Part shown: one piece after another, positions 17,183-24,790 of the stretch
How the letters are laid out: each line of letters opens with the position of its first letter
Numbering within the stretch: position 1 is the stretch's first letter
Source: Catelliglobosispora koreensis DSM 44566
GTDB lineage: Bacteria > Actinomycetota > Actinomycetes > Mycobacteriales > Micromonosporaceae
Assembly (NCBI RefSeq): GCF_000379685.1
Contig: NZ_KB903289.1
Location: forward strand, 283,543-347,542
Direction: 5' to 3'
Length of the DNA: 64,000 nt
The notes under the pieces: generated by a model
Database searches by the model: none
Told to the model about the DNA's origin: nothing
The model's input: only the letters and a program-made list of their open reading frames with translations
Program-made: the position numbers and the translations under genes

Positions 17183-17929
17183 ATGGTCATTCAGCTGCGC
17201 CCCGGACCAGGGTTTTCTGAGTTCAAGGCGAAGACGGCGGCCGAGCAGCTGGTGGACCGGCTGATCACGGCGGTCGCCCTTGGCGAGCTCGTCATAGGAC
17301 AGAAGCTGCCGCCGGAGCGGGAGTTCGCCGCCCGTCTGTCGGTCAACCGGGCGACCCTGCGCGACGCGCTGCATCAGCTCGCCTCGCTCGGCTACGTGAC
17401 CATCCGGCGTGGACGGTCGGGCGGAGTGTGGATCAACTCCGCCTGGGGGCCGTCCTCCCCCGGCCACATCCGTGATCTGCTGCTGCCCAGGTGGCAGCAA
17501 CTGCAGTGGCTGTTCGACCTGGCGAGCACCATTTTGCCGCTGATCGCCCGGATAGCCGCGCAACGCCGCACCGACAGCGACATCCTCGCGATCGAAACCG
17601 CAGTCGCGGCCTATGCCAGCGCCATCGAGCGCGACGAGCTGCGCCAGGCCGACCACGCCATCCACTCAGCGATCGCCGAAGCCACACACAACCCCTATTA
17701 CGTGAGCATGGACAGCCAACTGCGCGATCAGCTCACGTTCGGCACTGGAGCCCTGCCATTCGACCAGAACATCCGGGCACGAGCACTGGAAGATCACCGG
17801 GCGCTGGCCGAGTCCATAGTGGATCAAGACGGTGACCGGGCGGCGGCTCTCGCGCGAGCTCACTTCACGGATTTAGCCGAGGTTCCCATGCTTCAGCTGC
17901 GGGAAAGGGTGCTCAGCGGGGAAAGCTAA
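17183..17929 (+). CDS. FadR-type GntR-family regulator
   Basis: A 248-residue regulator from ATG at 17183 with AAGGTGAGG upstream. The winged helix is at residues 20-85 (QKLPPEREFAARLSVNRATLRDALHQL), followed by an all-helical FCD effector domain (residues 100-235) with metal-ligand histidines in RQADHAIHSAIAEAT and ARAHFTDL. FCD regulators bind small organic acids or lipids. It is divergent from the M23 peptidase gene and may control it and itself. The spacer is only 97 bp. Confidence 0.93.
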   Translation: MVIQLRPGPGFSEFKAKTAAEQLVDRLITAVALGELVIGQKLPPEREFAARLSVNRATLRDALHQLASLGYVTIRRGRSGGVWINSAWGPSSPGHIRDLLLPRWQQLQWLFDLASTILPLIARIAAQRRTDSDILAIETAVAAYASAIERDELRQADHAIHSAIAEATHNPYYVSMDSQLRDQLTFGTGALPFDQNIRARALEDHRALAESIVDQDGDRAAALARAHFTDLAEVPMLQLRERVLSGES

Positions 17930-17936
17930 ATCAGGT

Positions 17937-17961
17937 GTTTAGACCATACGGAGCCGGGTAC
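17937..17961 (+). promoter_or_regulatory. SigB/SigF-type promoter candidate
   Basis: GTTTAG at 17937-17942, 13-nt spacer, GGGTAC at 17956-17961. This matches the general stress sigma consensus (GTTT - 12 to 15 nt - GGGTA). It would start transcription near 17968 toward the low-affinity iron permease-like gene, giving a 120-nt leader. Confidence 0.6.
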
Positions 17962-17998
17962 TTGCTGGTTATCCGGCTTGGTTGCTGGTGGGGAATGA

Positions 17999-18023
17999 CC
18001 GGGGCCCTAAGGGGTGGCCCCGG
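17999..18023 (+). other. GC-rich stem-loop in the leader of the permease-like gene
   Basis: CCGGGGCC (17999-18006) and GGCCCCGG (18016-18023) form a perfect 8-bp stem with a 9-nt loop. It may terminate the upstream GntR transcript or structure the leader of the following mRNA. Confidence 0.5.
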
Positions 18024-18088
18024 CCGTGATAGGGCGGTCAGAGTCGGCAAGGGCTTTGGCCGCCCTTCCAGCTGAGGTGGAGGGCTCG

Positions 18089-18502
18089 ATGAGTACCGGC
18101 CATAAAGAAGATATGCCCTCTTCGGTTACCGGGGAGGTTTCCTTTTTCGACAAGTTCGCCAGTGCGGCGAGCAAGTTCGCTTCGCGCCCCTGGTTTTTCG
18201 CCATCTGTGTGAGCCTGGTGCTCGTCTGGGCGCCGAGCTATTTCCTCATCCAAGACGTAGACACCTGGCAGCTCATCATCAACACTGCCACCACGATCGT
18301 CACCTTCTTGATGGTCGCGCTGCTCCAAAATAGTCAGCGCAGATCCGATGAGGCGACCCAGCACAAGCTCAACGCCATCGCCGATGGCCTGGCCGACTTC
18401 ATGGAGTCCATGGCCCACCGCAGCCCGAAGTCCACCCTGCTGCGTCAAGACCTCCAGGAACTGCGGCAAGCGATCGGTCTCGAACATCGCGAAAGCGCGT
18501 AA
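18089..18502 (+). CDS. Low-affinity iron permease family membrane protein
   Basis: A 137-residue protein from ATG at 18089. FFDKFASAASKFASRPWFFAICVSL opens a two-helix core, followed by INTATTIVTFLMVALLQNSQRRSDEATQHKLN, the hallmark of the Iron_permease (PF04120-like) family. Two membrane helices are evident, with a cytoplasmic helical tail. Despite the family name, iron transport is not proven for bacterial members, and a role in stress or membrane maintenance is equally possible. A SigB-type promoter candidate and a 120-nt leader precede it, and a strong hairpin follows. Confidence 0.8.
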   Translation: MSTGHKEDMPSSVTGEVSFFDKFASAASKFASRPWFFAICVSLVLVWAPSYFLIQDVDTWQLIINTATTIVTFLMVALLQNSQRRSDEATQHKLNAIADGLADFMESMAHRSPKSTLLRQDLQELRQAIGLEHRESA

Positions 18503-18506
18503 AAAA

Positions 18507-18547
18507 CCAGGTGCCGCACGGGAAAGCCTTTCCCGCACGGCACCTGG
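18507..18547. terminator. Strong bidirectional terminator
   Basis: CCAGGTGCCG and CGGCACCTGG (10 bp) enclose a CA/CA internal mismatch and a second 7-bp stem, CGGGAAA / TTTCCCG, with a GCC loop. It is preceded by AAAAAA, which is a U-tract for transcripts coming from the minus strand. It lies between two convergent genes. Confidence 0.85.
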
Positions 18548-18562
18548 AGCTTGCGTACAGCA

Positions 18563-18706
18563 TCAATTGAAGATGCTGTAACCGCCCGGGCCAACCGCCA
18601 GGCCCAGGATGATGAGCACGATCCCCCACAGCAACTGGCTGCGGAAGAGGGCGACAATGCCGGACACCACGAGGATGACGGCAAGAACCCAGAGCAGCAA
18701 CGACAT
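18563..18706 (-). CDS. 47-residue GPGG-motif small membrane protein
   Basis: A small gene read directly from the sequence: ATG at 18706, stop at 18563-18565, with GGAGG 7 bases upstream. The product starts MSLLLWVLAVILVVSG, has two hydrophobic stretches and ends VGPGGYSIFN. I recognise this as the type of tiny GPGG-ending membrane protein common in actinobacteria; its function is unknown. It is flanked by a terminator downstream and a SigB-type promoter candidate upstream (18741-18766), so it is probably a monocistronic stress gene. Confidence 0.82.
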   Translation of the reverse strand: MSLLLWVLAVILVVSGIVALFRSQLLWGIVLIILGLAVGPGGYSIFN

Positions 18707-18740
18707 CACTAACCTCCAGAATCGATGGGGTACTTACGTG

Positions 18741-18766
18741 TTGCCCATCCGGTCTGGTTCCTAAAC
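18741..18766 (-). promoter_or_regulatory. SigB/SigF-type promoter candidate for the 47-residue gene
   Basis: Read on the minus strand: GTTTAG (18766-18761), 14-nt spacer, GGGCAA (18746-18741), 35 bp before the start codon. The -10 differs from GGGTAY at one key base. Confidence 0.5.
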
Positions 18767-18767
18767 G

Positions 18768-19193
18768 TCAGTTGTTGGGCGGTGCGGCACTGATGTCGGA
18801 CAGTGCCGAGGCTGGGTCTCGCTCGGTCGCGAGGTCGCCCAGCGACACCACGCCGACTACCTGATTTCCTTCGGTGCACACGGGAAGCCGGCGCAAAGCG
18901 TGCTCCCGCATGAGGCTCACCGCGTCCGAAGCAGACTGTTCGGGTGTTAGGCAGATGGCCCTTGAGGTGGCTATTTCGGACAGTGTGCTGCGTGTGGGAT
19001 CAAGTCCCATCGCGATCGCGCGAACCACGATGTCGCGGTCGGTGATGATTCCCGCCAGCTCGGTCCCGCGGGTGACGATGACATCGCCGATGTGCTGCGC
19101 CCGCATCGCTTCGGCGGCCTGAGTAAGCGTCGCCGAGGGCGGCAGGCAGACCGGGTTAGGCGTCATGACGTCGCGTACCAACAGGTCCTGCAT
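18768..19193 (-). CDS. Tandem CBS-domain protein
   Basis: A 141-residue stand-alone CBS pair. CBS1 spans residues 5-60 (VRDVMTPNPVCLPPSATLTQAAEAM ... GIITDRDIVVRAI) and CBS2 spans 70-125 (ISLTPEQSASDAVSLMREHALRRLPV ... VGVVSLGDLA). Such pairs bind adenosine nucleotides and signal energy state, and similar proteins belong to actinobacterial stress regulons. A GGAGG precedes the ATG. A possible stress-type promoter (GTTAGC, 12 nt, GGGTAC) lies at 19237-19260. Confidence 0.93.
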   Translation of the reverse strand: MQDLLVRDVMTPNPVCLPPSATLTQAAEAMRAQHIGDVIVTRGTELAGIITDRDIVVRAIAMGLDPTRSTLSEIATSRAICLTPEQSASDAVSLMREHALRRLPVCTEGNQVVGVVSLGDLATERDPASALSDISAAPPNN

Positions 19194-19236
19194 GATGGCA
19201 TGCCTCCTTGGCTATGAAATTGCTGTCCCCGTGGGG

Positions 19237-19260
19237 GTACCCGGGAACGCTACGGCTAAC
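19237..19260 (-). promoter_or_regulatory. Weak SigB/SigF-type promoter candidate for the CBS gene
   Basis: On the minus strand: GTTAGC (19260-19255), 12-nt spacer, GGGTAC (19242-19237). The -10 lies in a GGGTACCC palindrome, which makes it less specific. Confidence 0.4.
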
Positions 19261-20524
19261 CGCGTGGGGCTCCGTGGTATTTGACGAGCACCGGAACCGT
19301 GAACGCCAGCACCGCGACGAAGATCATGACGAGCACGCCGCCCCCGGTGACCGCCACGGCCGCTCCCGTCCCCGCCGCCGCTACGCCATGGAAGAGGTCG
19401 GCCAGCCGGGGACCGCCTGCCACCACGACCGTATGGACGCCCTGCATCCGGCCGCGCATCTCATCGGTCGCGGACGCTTGCAGGATCGTTCCGCGAAAGA
19501 CCATCGACACCATGTCGGCTACACCGGCGAGAGCGAGGAAGAAGACCGCGAACCAGATCGAGCGGCTCAGGCCGAAGCCAGCGATGGCGGCTCCCCAGGC
19601 ACCGACAGCCAGCACGACCATCAGGCCGTGGCGGCGGATGCCGGAGAACAGGCCAGAAAGCAGCCCGCCCACGAGGGCACCGATGGGAACCGCCGCGAAA
19701 AGCAGGCCTAGCGCGAAATCGTTGCCGACACCTGGATAACCGGTCGCGGCCAGCTCGGGGAAAAGCGCCCGGGGCATCCCGAAGACCATCGCGATGATGT
19801 CGGCGGCGAAGGACGCGAGCAGCAGCCGGTTCATTGCCAGATAACGGAATCCATCGAGGACATCCCGCAAGCGGGCCCGCCGGGTCTCGCCGTTGAGCGG
19901 CGCGAGTGAGGGCAGCGCCCAGACCGCCCAGAGCGCGGCGCACAGCGCGAGGGCGTCCACTAGGTACAGCATTGGCAGACCGGCCAGGGGAATCAGCGCT
20001 CCCGCGAGCAACGGTCCGCCAATCTGGCCTCCCTGCATCACCGTGGAGTTCAGAGCGACAGCCGCCGGAAGGTCCGCCGCCGGAACAAGCCTCGCCACCG
20101 AAGCGGTCCGCGCCGGCATGTTCATCCCGAACAGCGCCTGCTGCACCGCGACGAGCACGAGCAGCAGCGGAATAGAGCCGAAATCGAACGCGGCTTGCAG
20201 CCAGAAGACGATGAGCAAAAGCGCGATGCCCGAGTTGGTGAACAGCAGCATCTTGCGCCGGTCAACCGTGTCAGCGATCGCCCCACCCCACAGCGCGAAG
20301 ACGATGAGCGGCACAAGCCCGGTGACGCTGGCGATGCCGACCCAGGCCGACGAGCCCGTCATGTCATAGATCTGCTTGGGCACAGCGACGGCGGTGAATT
20401 GCCCGCCAATCGCGGTGACGATGGTCGACAGCCAAAGGCGGCGGAACGCCACGTGCCGCAGCGGGCGGGTGTCAAGCAGGATGCGCCGGCGGGGCTTGGT
20501 GGAACTGGTGTGCGGGGGTGTCAC
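19256..20524 (-). CDS. MFS transporter, MFS_3 (enterobactin-exporter-like) type
   Basis: A 422-residue permease with about 12 helices from GTG at 20524. Diagnostic parts are FRRLWLSTIVTAIGGQFTAVAVPKQ, GGAIADTVDRRKMLL (the MFS loop 2-3 motif) and the later SGLFSGIRRHGLMVV repeat of that motif. The relatives export siderophores, macrolides or other hydrophobic compounds. It is divergent from the holin-like stress operon, with an 88-bp shared gap. It lies inside the putative stress island but shows no stress-type promoter itself. Confidence 0.92.
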   Translation of the reverse strand: MTPPHTSSTKPRRRILLDTRPLRHVAFRRLWLSTIVTAIGGQFTAVAVPKQIYDMTGSSAWVGIASVTGLVPLIVFALWGGAIADTVDRRKMLLFTNSGIALLLIVFWLQAAFDFGSIPLLLVLVAVQQALFGMNMPARTASVARLVPAADLPAAVALNSTVMQGGQIGGPLLAGALIPLAGLPMLYLVDALALCAALWAVWALPSLAPLNGETRRARLRDVLDGFRYLAMNRLLLASFAADIIAMVFGMPRALFPELAATGYPGVGNDFALGLLFAAVPIGALVGGLLSGLFSGIRRHGLMVVLAVGAWGAAIAGFGLSRSIWFAVFFLALAGVADMVSMVFRGTILQASATDEMRGRMQGVHTVVVAGGPRLADLFHGVAAAGTGAAVAVTGGGVLVMIFVAVLAFTVPVLVKYHGAPRG

Positions 20525-20557
20525 GTGATCAGACTCTACTGGCGGCCGCTCAGGGCG

Positions 20558-20582
20558 GTTATCAGTGACCTTTGCCGGGTAT
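20558..20582 (+). promoter_or_regulatory. SigB/SigF-type promoter candidate for the holin/DUF3618/DUF4235 operon
   Basis: GTTATC (20558-20563), 13-nt spacer, GGGTAT (20577-20582), 30 bp before the start codon at 20613. The spacing equals that of the promoters at 17937 and 27126. Confidence 0.6.
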
Positions 20583-20612
20583 CAGCCTGTGAGAGCGAGA
20601 GGAGCTCAACCG

Positions 20613-21005
20613 ATGACCGATCTCACCGGGCAATCGACGGCGGCGTTGGTACGCCAGGCAGCAGAACAGATTTCCGCGCTCGCCAGGGACGAAATCCGGC
20701 TCGCACGGGCGGAAATCACCGAGAAAGGCCGGCACGCGGCACGCGGTGCCGGAATGCTGGGTGGTGCGGGCTTGACCGCTCTTTATGGTGTCGCTGCCCT
20801 CATTACGGCGGCGGGATTGGCCTTGGCGCTCGTCATGCCGGGCTGGGCGGCCGCGCTCGTGGTGGCAGCGGTCCTGTTCGTCGTCGCCGCGATCCAGGCG
20901 GTGGCGGGGCGCAACCAGCTCAAGCAGGTTCCACCGCTGGCTCCCACGCAAGCGATGGAGAGCATGCAGGCCGACCTTGACACGCTAGGAGGAAAGCATG
21001 GGTGA
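20613..21005 (+). CDS. Actinobacterial holin-X-like (phage_holin_3_6) membrane protein
   Basis: A 130-residue protein from ATG at 20613, with GAGAGGAGCTC upstream. The pattern LVRQAAEQISALARDEIRLARAEI followed by two hydrophobic helices (residues 52-75 and 80-102) is that of Actinobacterial Holin-X proteins. Despite the name these are chromosomal stress-associated membrane proteins, not phage holins. The stop overlaps the DUF3618 start by 8 bp. The three-gene set holin-X, DUF3618, DUF4235 recurs in actinomycetes under general stress control. Confidence 0.85.
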   Translation: MTDLTGQSTAALVRQAAEQISALARDEIRLARAEITEKGRHAARGAGMLGGAGLTALYGVAALITAAGLALALVMPGWAAALVVAAVLFVVAAIQAVAGRNQLKQVPPLAPTQAMESMQADLDTLGGKHG

Positions 21006-21174
21006 TACCGAGGCCCTACGGGCTGAGATCAGCCAGGAACGCGAAGAACTGGGCCGCACGCTTGACGCGCTAACCGTCAAGACACAGGCGACAGCACAGT
21101 GGCTATTGCTCGCCGCGGCTGCCGCCGCCGCGGTAGCGATCATCATCGCCGTCACAAGGAGCCGCCGAGCATGA
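20998..21174 (+). CDS. DUF3618 small membrane protein
   Basis: A 58-residue protein: MGDTEALRAEISQEREELGRTLDALTVK, then one hydrophobic helix of alanines and isoleucines and a basic end RSRRA. This is the compact DUF3618 pattern (amphipathic helix plus single membrane anchor). GGAGG lies directly upstream, inside the preceding gene. It overlaps its neighbours by 8 bp and 4 bp, so the three proteins are made in step. Function is unknown. Confidence 0.85.
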   Translation: MGDTEALRAEISQEREELGRTLDALTVKTQATAQWLLLAAAAAAAVAIIIAVTRSRRA

Positions 21175-21431
21175 CGAAGCTGGTCTATAAGCCGCTCGGA
21201 ATGGTGGCCGGAGCGCTCGCGGGCATCGCCGCGGGCGTGGTGTTCAAGCAGGTGTGGCGGCTGATCGCCGACGAGGACGACACTCCGAACGCGACAGACG
21301 AAGACCGCACCTGGACGGAAATCCTTATAGCGGCTGCGATTCAGGGCGCCATCTTCGCGATCGTGAAAGCCGCGGTCGACCGCGGGGGCGCGACAGGGAT
21401 CAAGCAGCTTACCGGCAAGTGGCCAGCATAA
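21171..21431 (+). CDS. DUF4235 membrane protein
   Basis: An 86-residue protein from the ATG overlapping the DUF3618 stop. It has KLVYKPLGMVAGALAGIAAGVVFKQVWRL and the downstream AAIQGAIFAIVKAAVDRGGA, both hallmarks of DUF4235, with two membrane helices. It is the third member of the small stress operon. The gene is followed by a 90-bp gap with a further promoter candidate at 21486. Confidence 0.88.
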   Translation: MTKLVYKPLGMVAGALAGIAAGVVFKQVWRLIADEDDTPNATDEDRTWTEILIAAAIQGAIFAIVKAAVDRGGATGIKQLTGKWPA

Positions 21432-21485
21432 CCGGACAAGCCACGCAAAATAATCCCTCTTTTGGGGCATACCGGACCAGAAATG

Positions 21486-21510
21486 ATTTGAATATCGCCA
21501 ATCGGGGTAG
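21486..21510 (+). promoter_or_regulatory. SigB/SigF-type promoter candidate for the glycosyltransferase/debranching operon
   Basis: ATTTGA (21486-21491), 13-nt spacer, GGGTAG (21505-21510). A start near 21517-21521 would leave the mRNA almost leaderless for the GTG at 21522. The -35 is the weakest of the set. Confidence 0.45.
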
Positions 21511-21521
21511 GTCTAAATCCC

Positions 21522-22682
21522 GTGAGGAATACAGGCTCCAGAGACCGGGTCTCCGGCTCATCGCATTTGTTTCTGGCCCACGAAGACGAAGAGATACCGT
21601 CTAGACCGCTACGTGTAGCGCTGATCGCTCCGCCGTACTTCGACATACCGCCGCAGGCCTATGGAGGGGTCGAAGCAGTCGTGGCCGACCTCGCCAACGG
21701 CCTGGTGGCGTTGGGGCACGACGTCACGCTCATCGCGGCCGGGAAGAACGGCACCGCAGCCAGGCACAGGACGGTCTGGGATCGCACGATCCCCGAGCGG
21801 CTCGGCGAACCGTTTCCAGAAGGCATGCACGCCATCCTCACCCGCCGCGAAGTCGAACTTCTGATGGCTTCCGGCGAACTCGACGTGATTCATGACCACA
21901 CGTTCGCCGGGCCGCTCAACGCCTCGCACTACTCGGCTTTAGGCGTGCCGACGGTCGTCACGGTGCACGGGCCGGTCGATTCGGATCTGCGCCGGTTCTA
22001 TCGCGCTTTGGGCACCGACGTCTCGCTGGTCGCCATCAGCGACCGGCAGCGAAGTCTGGCCCCAGAGCTGAACTGGATCTCAACTGTCCACAATGGACTC
22101 GACCCGCAGCACTGGCCGTTCGCCAAACAAAAGCAGGACTACGCGCTCTTCCTCGGGCGGTATCACCCGGACAAGGGCGTGCACCTGGCGGTCGAGGCGG
22201 CACACGCCGCTGGGCTGCCGCTGATCCTGGCGGGCAAGTGCGCCGAGCCGGTCGAACAGCGCTATTTCGCGTCCGAAGTGGAACCACGGCTCGGCGCGCA
22301 GGACCAGGTTGTCGGGGTGGCTGACGCGAAGTACAAACGCGAACTGCTGGCCAATGCCAGGTGCCTGCTGTTCCCGGTCCAATGGGAAGAACCGTTCGGC
22401 ATGGTGATGATCGAAGCCATGGTGTGCGGTACGCCAGTCGTCGCCCTGCGTGGCGGTGCGGTAGCCGAAGTCATCACCGACGGTGTCACCGGGTTCATTT
22501 GCGACACGCCGGAGGAGCTGCCTGAAGCGATCGCCAAGGTGTCCACATTGGACCCCGAGGCGTGCCGTGCGCACGTGGACCGGCGCTTTAGCGCCAAGCG
22601 CATGTCGGCCGGTTATGTTCTGGCGTTTCGTCGCGCGATTGCGGCCCGGACTCGCGCGCATTCGCGCAAGATGAGGGTATGA
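21522..22682 (+). CDS. GT4-type glycosyltransferase
   Basis: Up to 386 residues from GTG at 21522; the GT-B fold starts near residue 30 (LRVALIAPPYFDIPPQAYGGVEAVVADLANGL). Later parts include YALFLGRYHPDKGVHLAVEAA and the sugar-nucleotide site EEPFGMVMIEAMVCGTPVVAL. It should transfer a sugar from an activated donor to an unknown acceptor. It is coupled by ATGA to a glycogen-debranching-like enzyme, which suggests work on a storage or protective polysaccharide. Two of the palindromes GTCCA-N3-TGGAC (22086 and 22541) lie inside this gene. Confidence 0.9.
   Translation: MRNTGSRDRVSGSSHLFLAHEDEEIPSRPLRVALIAPPYFDIPPQAYGGVEAVVADLANGLVALGHDVTLIAAGKNGTAARHRTVWDRTIPERLGEPFPEGMHAILTRREVELLMASGELDVIHDHTFAGPLNASHYSALGVPTVVTVHGPVDSDLRRFYRALGTDVSLVAISDRQRSLAPELNWISTVHNGLDPQHWPFAKQKQDYALFLGRYHPDKGVHLAVEAAHAAGLPLILAGKCAEPVEQRYFASEVEPRLGAQDQVVGVADAKYKRELLANARCLLFPVQWEEPFGMVMIEAMVCGTPVVALRGGAVAEVITDGVTGFICDTPEELPEAIAKVSTLDPEACRAHVDRRFSAKRMSAGYVLAFRRAIAARTRAHSRKMRV
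22086..22098. repeat. Dispersed palindrome GTCCA-N3-TGGAC, perfect copy
   Basis: GTCCACAATGGAC inside the glycosyltransferase gene at 21522-22682. Confidence 0.7.
22541..22553. repeat. Dispersed palindrome GTCCA-N3-TGGAC, perfect copy
   Basis: GTCCACATTGGAC, second copy in the same glycosyltransferase gene. Confidence 0.7.
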
Positions 22683-24790
22683 CTACCGGCCCCGCGCCCT
22701 TCAATGCCGGAGAACCGGTCCCGCTGGCCCCACCCGGGCGCGATTACGTGACGATGGTGGAAGGCACCACGTTCTGTATCTGCGCGGCCAGCGGCGACAT
22801 CGAACCCGGCACACCGCAAGGGCTCTTCTTCAGGGATTCGCGGATCATCTCGCGCTGGCAGCTTCGGCTCGACGGGCTGCCCGCACAGGGGCTGTCCGTC
22901 GCCAATCCCGATGCCTACCAGGCCCGGTTCGTCTTGCGCCGGGCCCCGGCCGCGGGCCTGGCCGACTCGACCTTGCTGGTCGTGCGCCGCCGGGTCGTCG
23001 GTGACGGCATGAAGGAGATCATCACGCTGCGCAATGTCGGCCGTGAGACCACGGTGGTGAAGGTGGAGCTGCAAATCGCGGCCGATTTCGCCGACCTGTT
23101 CGCGGTCAAAGAGGGCCGGGCCGGCGCCGGTGAGGGCTATAGCTCATCGGCGCCCGGCACGGAGCTCATCTTCAGCCGCTCTGACGGCCAGCGCGGCATC
23201 TTCATCCACGCGACCAGGGAACCGGTGTCCAGTCCAGCTGGCCTGCTCTGGGAGGCCATCATCGGGCCGCGAGAGGAGTGGGAAGCCGAGATCATCACGC
23301 AAGCCGTGGTGACTGGGCGCCCGGTCCAGCCCCGGTTCCGTGGCTGGGGCGGGCGCGCGGCGATCGGAAAGTCGCCGTGGCTGACCGGGGTGACGTCGGT
23401 CAAGACGCACCATGCTGGGCTCGGCCAAGTGTTGCGGCAAAGTCTGCACGACCTCGACGCGCTGCGCATGGAAAGCGCCGCCGACCCGCGCCGTGTCTTC
23501 ATGGCCGCCGGTGCCCCTTGGTTCATGACGCTGTTCGGGCGGGACAGTCTGCTCACGGCATGGATGCTGCTGCCCCTGGACACCGGGATCGCCCTAGGCA
23601 CGCTGCACACCCTCGCGTCACTGCAAGGCACCCAGATCGATCCGCAAACCGAACAGGAGCCAGGCCGGATTCTGCACGAGTCCCGCCTCGGTCCCGACAG
23701 CGTCAGCGCGATCGGCGGGCACAACTATTACGGCACCGTTGACGCGACACCGTTGTTCGTGGCTCTGATCGCTGAAGCGTGGCGGTGGGGAGCGCCCGAA
23801 GCCGAAATCAAGGAACTCCTTCCGGCGATGGACAAGGCACTGTCCTGGATGGAGCAGTTTGGTGACCGCGATGGCGACGGTTTCCTGGAATACCAGCGCG
23901 CCACCGATCGTGGGCTAGCCAACCAGGGCTGGAAAGACAGCTGGGATGGGGTCACCGACTCGTCGGGCCGCCTCGCGGACACCCCTATCGCTTTGGCCGA
24001 AGTGCAGGGCTACGCCTACCTGGCGTGGCTGGCTCGTGCCGAACTGGCCGCGCACTTTGGGGATACATCCACGGCGGAGCGTTGCACCGTCAAGGCGGCC
24101 GCGTTGCGTAAGCGCTTCGCCGACGCCTTCTGGCTCCCCGAAGACGGCTACGTCGCGCTTGCCCTAGACGGGCACAAACGCCCCGTGGATTCGCTGACGA
24201 GTAACGCCGCGCAATGCTTGTGGAGCGGGATTCTCAGCGACGAACATGCCGCACGCCTCATCGCCCGGCTCAGTGCCTCCGATATGGACAGTGGCTTCGG
24301 CTTGCGCACGCTCTCTGAAGAAATGGGCGCCTACAACCCGATGAGCTATCACAACGGTTCAGTCTGGCCCCATGACACCGCGATCGCGGTGGCCGGGCTC
24401 ATGCGCTACGCCCACGTGCCGGGCGCGGTTGAACTCGCTCACCGGCTGGCTCAAGGTTTGCTGCGCGCGGGTCTCGCTTTTGGAGCGCGGCTTCCCGAGC
24501 TGTTTTGCGGGTTTCCCTCCGACTCATTTGAATCGCCGGTCCCCTACCCGACGTCATGTTCGCCGCAAGCCTGGGCCAGCGCCGCACCTTTCATGGTGCT
24601 GCGCGCCTTCCTCGGCCTCGACCCACACGTCCCGCAACGGACCGTCAAAGTCACGCCGCACCTTCCGCACGAGTGGGGAGCCGTCACGCTCGACCGGCTG
24701 ACCCTCGGCGGAAACCGAGTCAGAATAACGGCCTGCGCTGGCCAAGCACAGGCCGTCGAGTTGCCACCGGGTTGGGTGGCCGAAAGCTAA
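22679..24790 (+). CDS. Amylo-alpha-1,6-glucosidase / glycogen debranching-type enzyme
   Basis: A 703-residue enzyme with an N-terminal GDE_N_bis domain (residues 1-210: VEGTTFCICAASGDIEPGTPQGLFFRDSRII) and a six-hairpin catalytic domain (260-700) with APWFMTLFGRDSLLTAWMLL, the acid motif LEYQRATDRGLANQGWKDS, and YNPMSYHNGSVWPHDTAIA. It probably trims alpha-1,6 branches or related glucans. It is coupled to the glycosyltransferase. The stop shares four bases (CTAA, 24787-24790) with that of the convergent sigma gene. Confidence 0.93.
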   Translation: MTTGPAPFNAGEPVPLAPPGRDYVTMVEGTTFCICAASGDIEPGTPQGLFFRDSRIISRWQLRLDGLPAQGLSVANPDAYQARFVLRRAPAAGLADSTLLVVRRRVVGDGMKEIITLRNVGRETTVVKVELQIAADFADLFAVKEGRAGAGEGYSSSAPGTELIFSRSDGQRGIFIHATREPVSSPAGLLWEAIIGPREEWEAEIITQAVVTGRPVQPRFRGWGGRAAIGKSPWLTGVTSVKTHHAGLGQVLRQSLHDLDALRMESAADPRRVFMAAGAPWFMTLFGRDSLLTAWMLLPLDTGIALGTLHTLASLQGTQIDPQTEQEPGRILHESRLGPDSVSAIGGHNYYGTVDATPLFVALIAEAWRWGAPEAEIKELLPAMDKALSWMEQFGDRDGDGFLEYQRATDRGLANQGWKDSWDGVTDSSGRLADTPIALAEVQGYAYLAWLARAELAAHFGDTSTAERCTVKAAALRKRFADAFWLPEDGYVALALDGHKRPVDSLTSNAAQCLWSGILSDEHAARLIARLSASDMDSGFGLRTLSEEMGAYNPMSYHNGSVWPHDTAIAVAGLMRYAHVPGAVELAHRLAQGLLRAGLAFGARLPELFCGFPSDSFESPVPYPTSCSPQAWASAAPFMVLRAFLGLDPHVPQRTVKVTPHLPHEWGAVTLDRLTLGGNRVRITACAGQAQAVELPPGWVAES

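Noticed and set aside
19237-19260. Strong SigB promoter for the CBS gene
   Set aside because: The -10 lies in a self-complementary GGGTACCC and the -35 is poor; kept only as a weak candidate.
20613-21431. Prophage lysis module because of a holin-like gene
   Set aside because: The holin-X, DUF3618, DUF4235 trio is a chromosomal stress set; no phage structural, integrase or lysin genes are next to it.
21431-21484. Terminator after the DUF4235 gene (CCCTCTTTTGGGG region)
   Set aside because: The stem is only three to four base pairs with no stable extension, so no terminator is claimed.
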